From NCBI RefSeq assembly GCF_030503875.2, contig NZ_CP129968.2:1321001-1385000 (forward strand): a DNA stretch of 64,000 nucleotides, written 5' to 3'. Below are positions 45,293 to 54,512 of the stretch, piece after piece (position 1 is the stretch's first letter; each line of letters begins with the position of its first letter). The notes below the pieces were generated by a model. It saw only the letters and a list, made by a program, of their open reading frames with translations, did not search any database and was not told the DNA's origin. The stretch is from Marivirga arenosa. GTDB taxonomy: Bacteria; Bacteroidota; Bacteroidia; Cytophagales; Cyclobacteriaceae. The translations under genes were made by a program, and so were the position numbers.

Positions 45293-48200
45293 ATGCAAAT
45301 ATCAAAGAATTTAAGATATTACTTATTGAGAACACCGGTGCTTCCAATAGAAGAGGCATTTGAGTTTATAGAAGCAGATTTTAATCAGAATAAGGATCTT
45401 ATTGCAGATAAAATTTCTAAACCATTTATTGAAGATTCATTCTTTTTAGCTTCACCGGATTTTATGACTGCACTTAAAAAGTATATGAGTGAAGTAAAAT
45501 ACTTTTCTGTAGATGATAAAGTAGTAAAATCATTTTATAAATATTTTGTCCGAATGTCCAGCCGCTGCACTCCTTTCGGCTTGTTTGCAGGCTGTGCTGT
45601 GGGGACTTTTTCTGATCAAAGTAAGATAAAATTTGATTCCAATAAGTATAAGTCCGTTTCTAGGCTAGATATGTATTATGTTTCAGCAATTACTGATTAC
45701 TTTAATAAGATTCCTCTCCTGCGAAATCAGCTTCGGTTTTTCCCTAATGAAACCATTTATCCCAATGGAAATAATTACAGATATATTGAATACATAAATA
45801 CTAGATCAAGCAGAAGTTATAAAATATCTGGTTTTTCAGGCAACTCTTTAATATGTGAACTGCTTCAAGTAGCTCAAAAGGGTATGTATTTCTCTGAATT
45901 GAAGCGGTTCTTGATAAATAAAAAATTTAAAGAAGAAGAAGTAGATAACTACCTTCAACAATTAATTGAATCACAAATTCTAGTAAGTGATTTACTTCCC
46001 TCTATTACTGGAGAAGAATATTTCACGGTTTTAATTGAAAGACTTAAAAAACTGAATTCTACTGAAGATATAGTTCGGGACTTGGAGGATGTTAATTCAG
46101 TGGTAAAGAAGGGTCGATGGTCGGAAGAAAAGAAAGTTACCATCGAGAAGATATTAAGTAAGTATATTCCGATCGATACCAAAAATATAGTTCAAACTGA
46201 TTTGTTTTTTAATACGGTAACAAATACGGTGAATAAAAGTGTTATTTCAGAAATAAGCAAGCTAGTTACTGAATACACCAGCTCAGAAGAATTTCAGAGT
46301 CCTTACAGCATGGGCGATTTTGCTATCAAGTTCCAAAAGAAATATGGAGATCGTGAAATTCCTTTATTAAGAGCATTGGATAATGAGACCGGTATTGGTT
46401 ACAAGGTTTCAGATTCTAGTAGTACAGCATATATGCCGTTACTGGAGAATATGAAATTTTCAAAATCTGGGTACCACAGTCGAAATAGTTGGGATAGTAG
46501 CAAAGGGAAAAAAGTTAAAATCTTATTAGACGCTTTAAAGAAAGGGTTACAGAGCGTAGATTTGAAGAGTTATTCACCGAAACCAAACCAGACTGCAAGG
46601 GACAAAATGAAGGTACCCAAAAGTATGTTTATGTTTGGAAGTCTTCTTTCTAAATCAACTGAAACATTAGATTCTGGAGAATTCAACTTTTTATTATCAG
46701 CAATCGGAGGTCCATCGGGAGCTAACCTCCTAGGTAGATTCTGTAGTGGTGATCAACAACTTCAACAGTTTGTCCAAGAGTCATTACAAGAGGAGGAAGC
46801 TACAAATGAGGAAATTATTTTTGCTGAAATAGTTCATCTTCCGGATGGAAGAACCGGTAATGTAGTAATGAGACCCACTCTTCGAGATTACGAAATTCCT
46901 ATACTTACGAATAGCTCTGTTGATGAAGAACATACCATTAAACTGTCTGATCTGCTGGTTTCTGTAATCGGTGATAAAGTTGTTGTAAGATCAAAAAAAT
47001 TGAATAAAAGGGTTATACCACGGCTAACTAATGCTCATAATTATCACAATGGTTTGCCTGTATATAAGTTTTTGAGTGATCTCCAGTTTCAGGGTTTTTG
47101 TCGACCTCATTTATGGGAGTGGTCTATTTTAGCTGACCAACCATTTCTTCCAAGAATTCAATATGGGAAATTAATATTAGAAAGAGCAACCTGGAATTTG
47201 AGCAAAGCATCATTTCTGAAAAGACCTTCAGATGAAAGTCCTTCTGAATATTTCAAACAGTTGAAAGAGAAGCTTAATATGCCTGATAAAGTCGTTTTAG
47301 TTGAAGGAGATAATGAATTATTGCTGAGCTTAACTTCCCTGATCAGTGTAAATATTTTGACAGATAAATTAAAGAAGAGGGATATAAAACTGAAAGAGTA
47401 TTTATTCAGTTCTGAAAACACTTTTATTAAAGATGAAAAGGGAAGTTATGCCAATGAATTAATAGTTCCTTTTTCGACAGTTCATGAGGAACCAATCTAT
47501 TCCAATAGTGGCCGATTGCAAAGGCAAATAGCAACACCAGAAAAGAGAGCTATCCTTAAGAGAAATTTTAAGGTAGGAGATAGTTGGATATACTTTAAGG
47601 TATTTACTGGTAGCAAAACTGCAGATAAAATTCTAATAGACATCATAAAGCCATTATCAGAAGAATTATTAGTAGAAGGGGTTATAGAAAAGTGGTTTTT
47701 TATTAGGTATGTAGAACATGGTAATCATATTCGTGTCCGATTTTACAATTCTCAAAAAGCTGACTTTTGGGTCGAAGTGATTAAGAGAATGAAAGATGCT
47801 TTCAGTTCACTTCAAGAAAATGGATTAGTGAGTCAAATGCAAATTGATAGCTACGACAGAGAAATTGAGAGATACGGGAATGCTACAATGGAATTAAGTG
47901 AGCAGATGTTTTTTTATGACAGTATTGCTATCACAGAATTTCTAGATTTGATTGATGGTGATACTGGTGAAGAATACCGCTGGTTACTAGCACTTCTTAA
48001 TATCGATTCCTTACTCAACGACTTTCAACTTACACTTCACGAAAAATTCCAGCTATTAAGCCAATTGAAGGAATATTTTTATGAAGAAACCAATAACGGT
48101 AGTAAGAATAAAAGTTTATGGGTTAGTCTAAATAACAAGTACCGACAATATTCAAAAGTGATTTTTGATTTATTAGATCAGAATACATTTGAAAAGGAAG

Positions 48201-48493
48201 ATATATCCGAGGCTATACAGTGCTTTAAAAGAAGATCTGAAAGAAATAAAATTTTAGTAGGAGAGGTATTGTCTAAATTTAATTCTGATAAAAAAGTAAG
48301 TGACGTTTCTCTTTTTAGTTTCTTAAGTAGCCATATCCACATGACGCTCAATAGAACTTTTATTGCAAAGCAGAGAATACATGAAACGGTTATCTATCAT
48401 TTATTAGCTAAATATTATGATTCTAAACTTTCACGAATAGAAAGTTTGAGAAAGAAAAACATTAGTTCTCAACTTCAATTAGAAAACTCATGA
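45293..48493 (+). CDS. lantibiotic dehydratase LanB 1, full length
   Basis: This 1066-residue class I dehydratase starts at ATG 45293 (MQISKNLRYYLLRTP); the frame is open upstream only through a TTG at 45257 that lies inside the attenuator. Class I LanB enzymes use glutamyl-tRNA to glutamylate Ser/Thr and then eliminate glutamate. The N-terminal glutamylation domain (FVRMSSRCTPFGLFAG near 85, LNKRVIPRLTNAHN near 570) and the C-terminal elimination domain (SWIYFKVFTGS, FFIRYVEHGNHIRVRF, and HMTLNR with H1016) are both present in one chain, unlike split LanBs. In NisB the histidine of this HMxxNR motif is needed for elimination. Its stop overlaps the start of the protease gene by four bases. 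Confidence 0.9.
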   Translation: MQISKNLRYYLLRTPVLPIEEAFEFIEADFNQNKDLIADKISKPFIEDSFFLASPDFMTALKKYMSEVKYFSVDDKVVKSFYKYFVRMSSRCTPFGLFAGCAVGTFSDQSKIKFDSNKYKSVSRLDMYYVSAITDYFNKIPLLRNQLRFFPNETIYPNGNNYRYIEYINTRSSRSYKISGFSGNSLICELLQVAQKGMYFSELKRFLINKKFKEEEVDNYLQQLIESQILVSDLLPSITGEEYFTVLIERLKKLNSTEDIVRDLEDVNSVVKKGRWSEEKKVTIEKILSKYIPIDTKNIVQTDLFFNTVTNTVNKSVISEISKLVTEYTSSEEFQSPYSMGDFAIKFQKKYGDREIPLLRALDNETGIGYKVSDSSSTAYMPLLENMKFSKSGYHSRNSWDSSKGKKVKILLDALKKGLQSVDLKSYSPKPNQTARDKMKVPKSMFMFGSLLSKSTETLDSGEFNFLLSAIGGPSGANLLGRFCSGDQQLQQFVQESLQEEEATNEEIIFAEIVHLPDGRTGNVVMRPTLRDYEIPILTNSSVDEEHTIKLSDLLVSVIGDKVVVRSKKLNKRVIPRLTNAHNYHNGLPVYKFLSDLQFQGFCRPHLWEWSILADQPFLPRIQYGKLILERATWNLSKASFLKRPSDESPSEYFKQLKEKLNMPDKVVLVEGDNELLLSLTSLISVNILTDKLKKRDIKLKEYLFSSENTFIKDEKGSYANELIVPFSTVHEEPIYSNSGRLQRQIATPEKRAILKRNFKVGDSWIYFKVFTGSKTADKILIDIIKPLSEELLVEGVIEKWFFIRYVEHGNHIRVRFYNSQKADFWVEVIKRMKDAFSSLQENGLVSQMQIDSYDREIERYGNATMELSEQMFFYDSIAITEFLDLIDGDTGEEYRWLLALLNIDSLLNDFQLTLHEKFQLLSQLKEYFYEETNNGSKNKSLWVSLNNKYRQYSKVIFDLLDQNTFEKEDISEAIQCFKRRSERNKILVGEVLSKFNSDKKVSDVSLFSFLSSHIHMTLNRTFIAKQRIHETVIYHLLAKYYDSKLSRIESLRKKNISSQLQLENS

Positions 48494-50937
48494 TGAATTC
48501 AAAGTCTACTTTACTAATAATAATATTTCTTTTAGTCATTTGCATCGGTATAATGGCTCAAAATTCTATAGATTACCAACAACCGGTAGAAGGTATTCAA
48601 CGAATTTTAGAAAGCGAACCAAATCCGGAAATAAACTTAAGTCCTGATGGTAAGTACGTTGCAATTTGTACATATGACAGGTTTAACAAGGGACCTAAAA
48701 GAGGTACTATTCTTAATTTGGCTGGAGTTTCCTTTAATACTCTAACGAATATGCCAGGCTCAGGCTCTTATTATAGAGATATTAAAATTAAAGAGGCAAC
48801 TTCAGACTCTACCGAATTAAGCTTTTCAGGCTTACCCAACAATATTGAAATTGTCAATTACAAATGGTCGCCAGATAGTAAATATATAGCTGCTGCAATA
48901 AAAGAAAATGACAGAATATCCCTTTGGCTTTTAACAGTTGATTCAAGAACAGCTAAGATGCTGTATAATGGTGCATTGAATTTTTCACTGATACGAGAGA
49001 ATATTTTTGAATGGCTACCGACAGAAAATGCTATTGTGTTCACAGCTGTATCGGAGAGAAATCCTGATTTATTGTCTTTACCTGATGCTAAGCCGAAGGT
49101 TTTTGAGAATAAGAACTCATCGGAACCTAGCAGAACTTACCAAGGCCTATTGGAAAGTGAGCATGATGAAAAACTATTTGAATATTATGGAATCAGTCAA
49201 TTGAAAAAAGTAAATGTGGTTTCCGGAAGAATAACAAAACTTAACAGTCCTGGTGGGATTTTGAATTTTCAACCATCTCCAGATGGACGCTACATTATGG
49301 TGCATTTGGTCAAAAAGCCTTTTTCATATGAGTATACGGTGCACCGTTTTCCTTCAGAGTTGATCCTCTTAAATAATTCTGGAAAACTAATAGAACGTAT
49401 AGAAGTACCGCGAGTGGTAAGGCCATTAGGGAGAGATGCAGCATATAACGTAAAGAGAAATTTTTCTTGGCGAAATGATAAAAATGCAACATTAACTTGG
49501 GTGCAATCTTTAGATAATGGGGACCCCAATGAAAAAGTGGAAAAAAGAGATGCTCTATATAGTTGGCATGCTCCCTTCAATGAAACTCCTTCTATAGTTT
49601 TTTCAACAGCTTTGCGATTTAATGAGGCAATCTGGGTTAATGATACACTAGCTATAATTAAAGAAAAATGGTGGAAAACTAGAACTGTTAACTGGTTACT
49701 GATTAATCCTCAAACTTCACAATTAATTGACACCGTAGGCCATTATAATAGCCAAAGTATTCTAGAAAGCTTGGGTGATCCAATAGAAATCCAGCAAAAT
49801 GGAATCAATACTTTATTATTTAGGGATAGCAGTTTGTTGCTTAGTAGAGTGTACTTAAATGAAGAAAAGGAGGTAGTACCATTTTTGGAGACGAGAAATT
49901 TGTTCACGGGCAAAACTGAAATACTTTGGGAATCCAAAGCACCTAATTATGAATTTCCTGTTACCATGATTAATGATGAAAATTTAAATATTCTTTTTAT
50001 TGCAAGACAATCAGCTAATGTTCCAATAAACTTGGTTCGATATGAAATAGAAACAAAAAACAATGAACAAATAACTTTTAATGAGAATAATTTAGAGATT
50101 TTCAACTCAGAGTTAGCCCAAAAGAATTTATTTTATTATCGAAAGGATAGTGTCAAACTTGAAGCCGAGATGCTCTATAATAAAGACAGTTTGAAAAATG
50201 GTGGGATCAAGGGGGCTATTGTATTTGCTTATCCTATTGATTATATCAATTCCAGCAGTGCAAATGAACATGACTATTACCCATACAAATTCCGAGCAAA
50301 TTTATCACTTCAAAAATTGTTAGCTCTTTCAGGATATCTAGTATTTGATAATACTTCTTTTCCAATAATTGCAACAGAAGGGAAACCAGCTAATGATTCG
50401 TATTTGCAACAAATTGATATGAATTCAAAAGCAGTTATTGATGCTTTGAAGGAAACAAAGATCGTAGATACAAACCAAGTAGCAATTATGGGTCATTCTT
50501 ACGGTGCATTTATGGTTGCTAATGTACTTACTCATAGTAATTATTTTAGAACTGGTATTGCAATAAGTGGAGCTTACAATAGAACACTGACCCCATTTGG
50601 ATTTCAAAGAGAATACAGGACCTATTGGGAAGATCCAAAAATGTATAATAAGATTTCACCGTTTCAAAATGCCGACCAGTTGAAGAATTCAATTTTGCTT
50701 TTTCATGGTGAAAATGACCAAAATCCAGGGACACATTATCAGCAGTCAGAGAGATATTTTGAAGCCTTGAAAGGCTTAGGCAAGGAGGTAAGGTTTGTGT
50801 CATTACCTAATGAAGAGCATCAGTTTATACTATCATCAACTTATTCTCATATCATTTGGGAAATAGACCGATGGCTGATAAATCAATTTAATTCCGTTTC
50901 TGTTGACGGATATGCGCCTAAAGTTATGTCGGAGTAA
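48490..50937 (+). CDS. exported S9-family peptidase, glutamyl-endopeptidase-like
   Basis: This 815-residue serine peptidase starts with a signal peptide (residues about 1-24, ending IMAQ), so it acts outside the inner membrane. It has a beta-propeller-like N-terminal part and a C-terminal alpha/beta-hydrolase with S670 in MGHSYGAF, D743 in GENDQNPG and H777 in EEHQF. The segment NLAGVSFNTLTNMPG and the overall layout resemble the S9D group that contains glutamyl endopeptidases. Being translationally coupled to LanB, it is probably dedicated to this peptide, perhaps trimming the acidic stretch left after the GG cut (which ends in Glu) or protecting the producer. The specificity is inferred. 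Confidence 0.85.
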   Translation: MMNSKSTLLIIIFLLVICIGIMAQNSIDYQQPVEGIQRILESEPNPEINLSPDGKYVAICTYDRFNKGPKRGTILNLAGVSFNTLTNMPGSGSYYRDIKIKEATSDSTELSFSGLPNNIEIVNYKWSPDSKYIAAAIKENDRISLWLLTVDSRTAKMLYNGALNFSLIRENIFEWLPTENAIVFTAVSERNPDLLSLPDAKPKVFENKNSSEPSRTYQGLLESEHDEKLFEYYGISQLKKVNVVSGRITKLNSPGGILNFQPSPDGRYIMVHLVKKPFSYEYTVHRFPSELILLNNSGKLIERIEVPRVVRPLGRDAAYNVKRNFSWRNDKNATLTWVQSLDNGDPNEKVEKRDALYSWHAPFNETPSIVFSTALRFNEAIWVNDTLAIIKEKWWKTRTVNWLLINPQTSQLIDTVGHYNSQSILESLGDPIEIQQNGINTLLFRDSSLLLSRVYLNEEKEVVPFLETRNLFTGKTEILWESKAPNYEFPVTMINDENLNILFIARQSANVPINLVRYEIETKNNEQITFNENNLEIFNSELAQKNLFYYRKDSVKLEAEMLYNKDSLKNGGIKGAIVFAYPIDYINSSSANEHDYYPYKFRANLSLQKLLALSGYLVFDNTSFPIIATEGKPANDSYLQQIDMNSKAVIDALKETKIVDTNQVAIMGHSYGAFMVANVLTHSNYFRTGIAISGAYNRTLTPFGFQREYRTYWEDPKMYNKISPFQNADQLKNSILLFHGENDQNPGTHYQQSERYFEALKGLGKEVRFVSLPNEEHQFILSSTYSHIIWEIDRWLINQFNSVSVDGYAPKVMSE

Positions 50938-50948
50938 ATAAGTAAGAA

Positions 50949-50976
50949 CGTCTAAGCTTTTAAGGCATTTGTCTAA
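50949..50976 (+). promoter_or_regulatory. LytTR-type direct repeat 3 (before the Cys-free GG peptides)
   Basis: CGTCTAA at 50949-50955 and TGTCTAA at 50970-50976 are exactly 21 bp apart. The pair lies 12 bases after the protease stop and 52 bases before the next peptide gene, indicating a separate promoter for the peptide/exporter part of the cluster. Confidence 0.78.
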
Positions 50977-51027
50977 TTAAATATGATTAAAAACAATTGT
51001 TTCAGAAATTTAAATAAAGCTTAAAAA

Positions 51028-51222
51028 ATGAAAATATTTAAGAAAACAAACAGGAAGAAGAATATTTCGGAGTTTAATGGAGTTTTGCTTGATTCTGATC
51101 AAGCTGCGAAAATGAGCGGAGGTTTTAAGGAGTACAAACCTGAGATTTATCAAAGTTATAAATTTAAAAGGCGTAAGGCAATGTTGTCTGATTTGTTCGG
51201 AGCTGGAGATGAAAACATTTAA
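51028..51222 (+). CDS. GG-leader peptide without cysteine (precursor 2)
   Basis: This 64-residue peptide has a basic N-terminus (MKIFKKTNRKKNISEF), then a short leader ending in KMSGG (residues 28-32), the double-glycine site expected by the C39 exporter two genes downstream. The remainder, FKEYKPEIYQSYKFKRRK and a short tail, has 32 residues, several aromatic and basic residues, two serines and no cysteine. It cannot form lanthionine. It could be an unmodified bacteriocin, an inducing peptide for the adjacent two-component system, or a dehydrated peptide. A LytTR repeat pair directly upstream supports expression. Not assignable to a known family by eye. Confidence 0.7.
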   Translation: MKIFKKTNRKKNISEFNGVLLDSDQAAKMSGGFKEYKPEIYQSYKFKRRKAMLSDLFGAGDENI

Positions 51223-51233
51223 AAGAGAAAAAA

Positions 51234-51407
51234 ATGAAAAAAAGTAAGACGAGTAGAAAGAATATTAAAGAATTGAAAAAACTAGGTCTTTTTGGAGATT
51301 CTGAAAAAGATTTAAATGAAAAGGACATGGACAGCTTAGGAGGTGGAAAAGGTGACACTACAGTGGATACACAATGGCCAACGGTTAGTGGTCAAAAAAA
51401 TGACTAA
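51234..51407 (+). CDS. 57-residue GG-leader peptide without cysteine (precursor 3)
   Basis: This 57-codon frame, below the usual length cut-off, starts with ATG at 51234 after an AGAGAAAAAA stretch and ends nine bases before the exporter ATG. The translation begins MKKSKTSRKNIKEL, runs through an acidic helix (DSEKDLNEKDMDS) and reaches LGGG at residues 35-38. The predicted product, KGDTTVDTQWPTVSGQKND or with one more Gly, holds four Thr and one Ser but no Cys. The leader form and tight spacing between precursor 2 and the exporter strongly suggest a real exported peptide. It might be dehydrated by a LanB without ring formation. No family recognised. Confidence 0.75.
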   Translation: MKKSKTSRKNIKELKKLGLFGDSEKDLNEKDMDSLGGGKGDTTVDTQWPTVSGQKND

Positions 51408-51415
51408 TATTTATC

Positions 51416-53701
51416 ATGCACTCAAAATTCAAATTTTATAAGCAACTTGATTATATGGATTGTGGTCCCACTTGTTTGAGGATGGTGAGTGCTTTCTATG
51501 GAAATGAATATACTTTAGATTATTTGAGGTCAATTTCTCATATAACTAAAAATGGAGTTAGTTTTCTTGGTTTGAGTGAAGCTGCTGAGAAAATAGGTTT
51601 TAGAACATTAGTAGGGAAAATATCCTATGAGCAATTGAAGGAAGAGGTCCCTTTACCATGTATTCTTCACTGGAATCAGGATCATTTTGTGGTTCTTTAT
51701 GATGTTAAAGAAAAAAATGCTTTTAGAAAAAAGGATAAACTTGTTATCGGTGATCCAGGTCATGACCTAGTAGAGGTGGATGCAGAAACCTTTAAGAAAT
51801 GCTGGATTAGTACTGAAGATGGAAAAGGAGTTGCATTATTAATGGAAACAACCCCTGAATTTTATTCCTATAATCAGGACAACAGTGGAGCTTCTAAAAG
51901 TAAGGATGTAAGTAGTATTGGATTTTTGTTGCAGTACCTTAGGCCTTATAAATCCTATTTTTTTCAAATATTTCTTGGCATGATTCTGTCGAGTTTTATA
52001 AGCATGTGCTTTCCATTTTTAACACAAAGTTTGGTGGATTTTGGAATAAATAAACAAAATGTAGATTTCGTTTACCTTGTTCTTATTTCTCAACTAAGTC
52101 TCTTTTTGGGAGGTGTATTTGTTAATTTGATTCGAAACTGGATCCTTCTTCATGTCAGTACCCGAATTAGTATCACTATAATCTCAAATTTTCTTATCAA
52201 ATTGATGAAATTACCTATCAATTTCTTCGAATCGAAAAATATTGGAGACATCACACAACGAATAAGTGATCATCACCGGATAGAAAGCTTTCTCACAGGG
52301 TCCACATTAAGTACACTGTTCTCAATTATCAATTTGATTATATTTTCGATAGTACTAGGTATTTATGATCTCAGATTCCTTTTAATATTCTTTATTGGAA
52401 GTGCAATTTCAGTAGGCTGGATTTTCTTATTCCTCAAGAAAAGAAGAGATATAGATTATAATAGATTTCAGAGAGGTAGAGAAAATCAAAATAGCATTTA
52501 CGAGATCATTACGGGAATGCAAGAAATTAAACTATACAATAGCCAAAAATCAAGGAGATGGGAATGGGAAAGAATTCAATCAAAGCTTTTTAAAATAAAT
52601 ATCAAGAGCCTGGCATTAGAACAATACCAGGAAATAGGGTCAACATTTTTCACTCAGCTAAAAAATATTTCTATTTCTTTCATGGCAGCAATACTGGTAA
52701 TAAATGGTCAAATCACCTTAGGAGTAATGCTTAGTATATCCTATATCATTGGGCAGATGAATGGACCTTTGAACCAACTTATTCAATTTGTTAGAACAAT
52801 TCAAGATGCAAAAATTAGTCTTGAGAGATTGGGAGAGATTCACAACAAACAAAATGAAGAGAAAAGTGATGATACTCAGTCAGCAGATTTGAATGAAGAA
52901 AGCTTTGGTCACTCTTTAAATCAGGTGTTTTTTGCCAAAGGCCTTAATAGTCAGTTTAAATCTGGGATCAGCTTGGATAACGTTAGCTTCCGATATGGGT
53001 CTGAGAAATCATCTATGGTTTTGAAAAACTTGAATTTGCATATTCCTAAAGGTAAAGTAACAGCAATTGTAGGGGAAAGCGGTAGCGGAAAAACAACCCT
53101 TTTGAAACTGCTACTGAAATTCTATACTCCAACGGAAGGAAATATATCTGTAGATGGTAGTAATTTGAACGATATTTCAGCAAAACTGTGGAGGAATCAA
53201 TGTGGAACTGTAATGCAAGATGGGTATATATTTTCAGATTCTATAGCGCGCAATATCGCTCTAGATGGTAAAAACATAGATGAGGTGAAATTAATGAATG
53301 CCGTACACGTAGCAAATGCGCATGAGTACATATCTCAGCTGCCATTAGGCTTCACTACCCGCATAGGTAACACAGGTTCAGGTTTAAGCGGTGGCCAAAA
53401 ACAGCGGATTTTTATAGCCAGAGCAGTTTATAAAGAGCCTAATTATATGTTTTTTGACGAAGCTACTAGTGCATTAGACTCCAATAATGAAAGTATTATA
53501 ATGGAAAATTTGGATGAGTTTTATAAAGGAAGAACAGTCTTGGTCATTGCCCACAGGCTAAGTACCGTTAAAAAAGCTGATCAAATTATTGTAATGAAGC
53601 AGGGAGAAATAGTGGAGCAAGGCACACATATCAGCTTGGTTAATCAAGGTGGTTATTATTATGAGCTTGTAAAAAATCAATTAGAACTCGGAGCAGCTTA
53701 A
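51416..53701 (+). CDS. peptidase-containing ABC exporter (C39 domain)
   Basis: This 761-residue protein processes and exports GG-leader peptides. The N-terminal C39 peptidase (residues about 5-150) has C16 in MDCGPTCL, H90 in NQDHFVV and D113 in GDPGHDL, a complete papain-like site that cuts after double glycine. The membrane domain (about 165-460) is followed by the ATPase with GESGSGKT, LSGGQKQRIFIARA and MFFDEATSALD. In Bacteroidota such exporters handle class I lanthipeptides in place of LanT. It lies nine bases after precursor 3 and upstream of a short HlyD-like partner. The likely substrates are the lanthipeptide and the two Cys-free peptides. Confidence 0.94.
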   Translation: MHSKFKFYKQLDYMDCGPTCLRMVSAFYGNEYTLDYLRSISHITKNGVSFLGLSEAAEKIGFRTLVGKISYEQLKEEVPLPCILHWNQDHFVVLYDVKEKNAFRKKDKLVIGDPGHDLVEVDAETFKKCWISTEDGKGVALLMETTPEFYSYNQDNSGASKSKDVSSIGFLLQYLRPYKSYFFQIFLGMILSSFISMCFPFLTQSLVDFGINKQNVDFVYLVLISQLSLFLGGVFVNLIRNWILLHVSTRISITIISNFLIKLMKLPINFFESKNIGDITQRISDHHRIESFLTGSTLSTLFSIINLIIFSIVLGIYDLRFLLIFFIGSAISVGWIFLFLKKRRDIDYNRFQRGRENQNSIYEIITGMQEIKLYNSQKSRRWEWERIQSKLFKINIKSLALEQYQEIGSTFFTQLKNISISFMAAILVINGQITLGVMLSISYIIGQMNGPLNQLIQFVRTIQDAKISLERLGEIHNKQNEEKSDDTQSADLNEESFGHSLNQVFFAKGLNSQFKSGISLDNVSFRYGSEKSSMVLKNLNLHIPKGKVTAIVGESGSGKTTLLKLLLKFYTPTEGNISVDGSNLNDISAKLWRNQCGTVMQDGYIFSDSIARNIALDGKNIDEVKLMNAVHVANAHEYISQLPLGFTTRIGNTGSGLSGGQKQRIFIARAVYKEPNYMFFDEATSALDSNNESIIMENLDEFYKGRTVLVIAHRLSTVKKADQIIVMKQGEIVEQGTHISLVNQGGYYYELVKNQLELGAA

Positions 53702-53710
53702 TCAAAGAAT

Positions 53711-54442
53711 ATGCCAATTGATAACTCACTAAATTCAGAGCAACAAAGCCATGAAATGGAAGAGATTGTAGGTAAAGTCCCAAACTGGATTACCAGGTGG
53801 GGAATTACAGTCTTATTTTTTGTAGCTTTAATTGGTGCTTTTATAAGTGCCTTCATACAGTTTCCTGATACTATATCTGCAGATGTCATTATACAGGCTT
53901 TGGAGCAACCAGGAAAGGTCTCTTTAACGAGAGATGATGCAAGTCAAGAATTTATATTCATGGTTAAAGATGAAGATTTTGTTAAACCTGGTGACACTCT
54001 ATTTATTCATAAGAATGATAAGCTCAAAATCAATAAACCGATCATTACTCCAATGTCTGGACAAGTTTTTATCACAAAAGGAATTGATGCCGATAATACT
54101 CAAGATTATCTTGTTTGGGTGGTTCCTAAAACCACAGATTTCGAAGTCAAATTAAAGTATCCCTTAAAAGGATCTGGAAAAATTGAAAATGGTCAAGAAG
54201 TTGTTATTAATATTCAGAATTATCCACCCTCAGATTTTGGATATTTGACAGGTAAAATAAGCAAAATATTACCAGTGCCCCTAGAGGGACAAATGCAGGC
54301 ATATGTAAAATTAGATAGTATGAAATTGAAAACAAACACTGGTAAAATATTGCCACTAGATTATTTAATGGAGGGAAAAGCTGAAATAATTTTAGAGAAT
54401 AGGACTATTGCAAAAAGAATATTTGGTAATATTTTACCTTAA
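53711..54442 (+). CDS. short HlyD-like membrane-fusion protein
   Basis: This 243-residue protein has one N-terminal membrane helix (about 30-52) followed by a periplasmic part whose layout (SADVIIQALEQPGKV, PMSGQVF near 118, VINIQNYPPSDFGYLTGKI near 168) matches the lipoyl/beta-barrel parts of HlyD adaptors. Normal HlyD proteins have around 400 residues with a long alpha-helical hairpin between lipoyl halves that docks a TolC-type channel. Here that hairpin is absent, since the lipoyl region runs directly on. It starts ten bases after the exporter gene. It may connect to a different outer-membrane route or act as a membrane-proximal helper. Confidence 0.78.
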   Translation: MPIDNSLNSEQQSHEMEEIVGKVPNWITRWGITVLFFVALIGAFISAFIQFPDTISADVIIQALEQPGKVSLTRDDASQEFIFMVKDEDFVKPGDTLFIHKNDKLKINKPIITPMSGQVFITKGIDADNTQDYLVWVVPKTTDFEVKLKYPLKGSGKIENGQEVVINIQNYPPSDFGYLTGKISKILPVPLEGQMQAYVKLDSMKLKTNTGKILPLDYLMEGKAEIILENRTIAKRIFGNILP

Positions 54443-54512
54443 TATTTAATCAGTTTAGGTTTTATAGCATTTAATTCTTTAATTGGGATTAATTTCTTTA
54501 GAACCAAAACCT

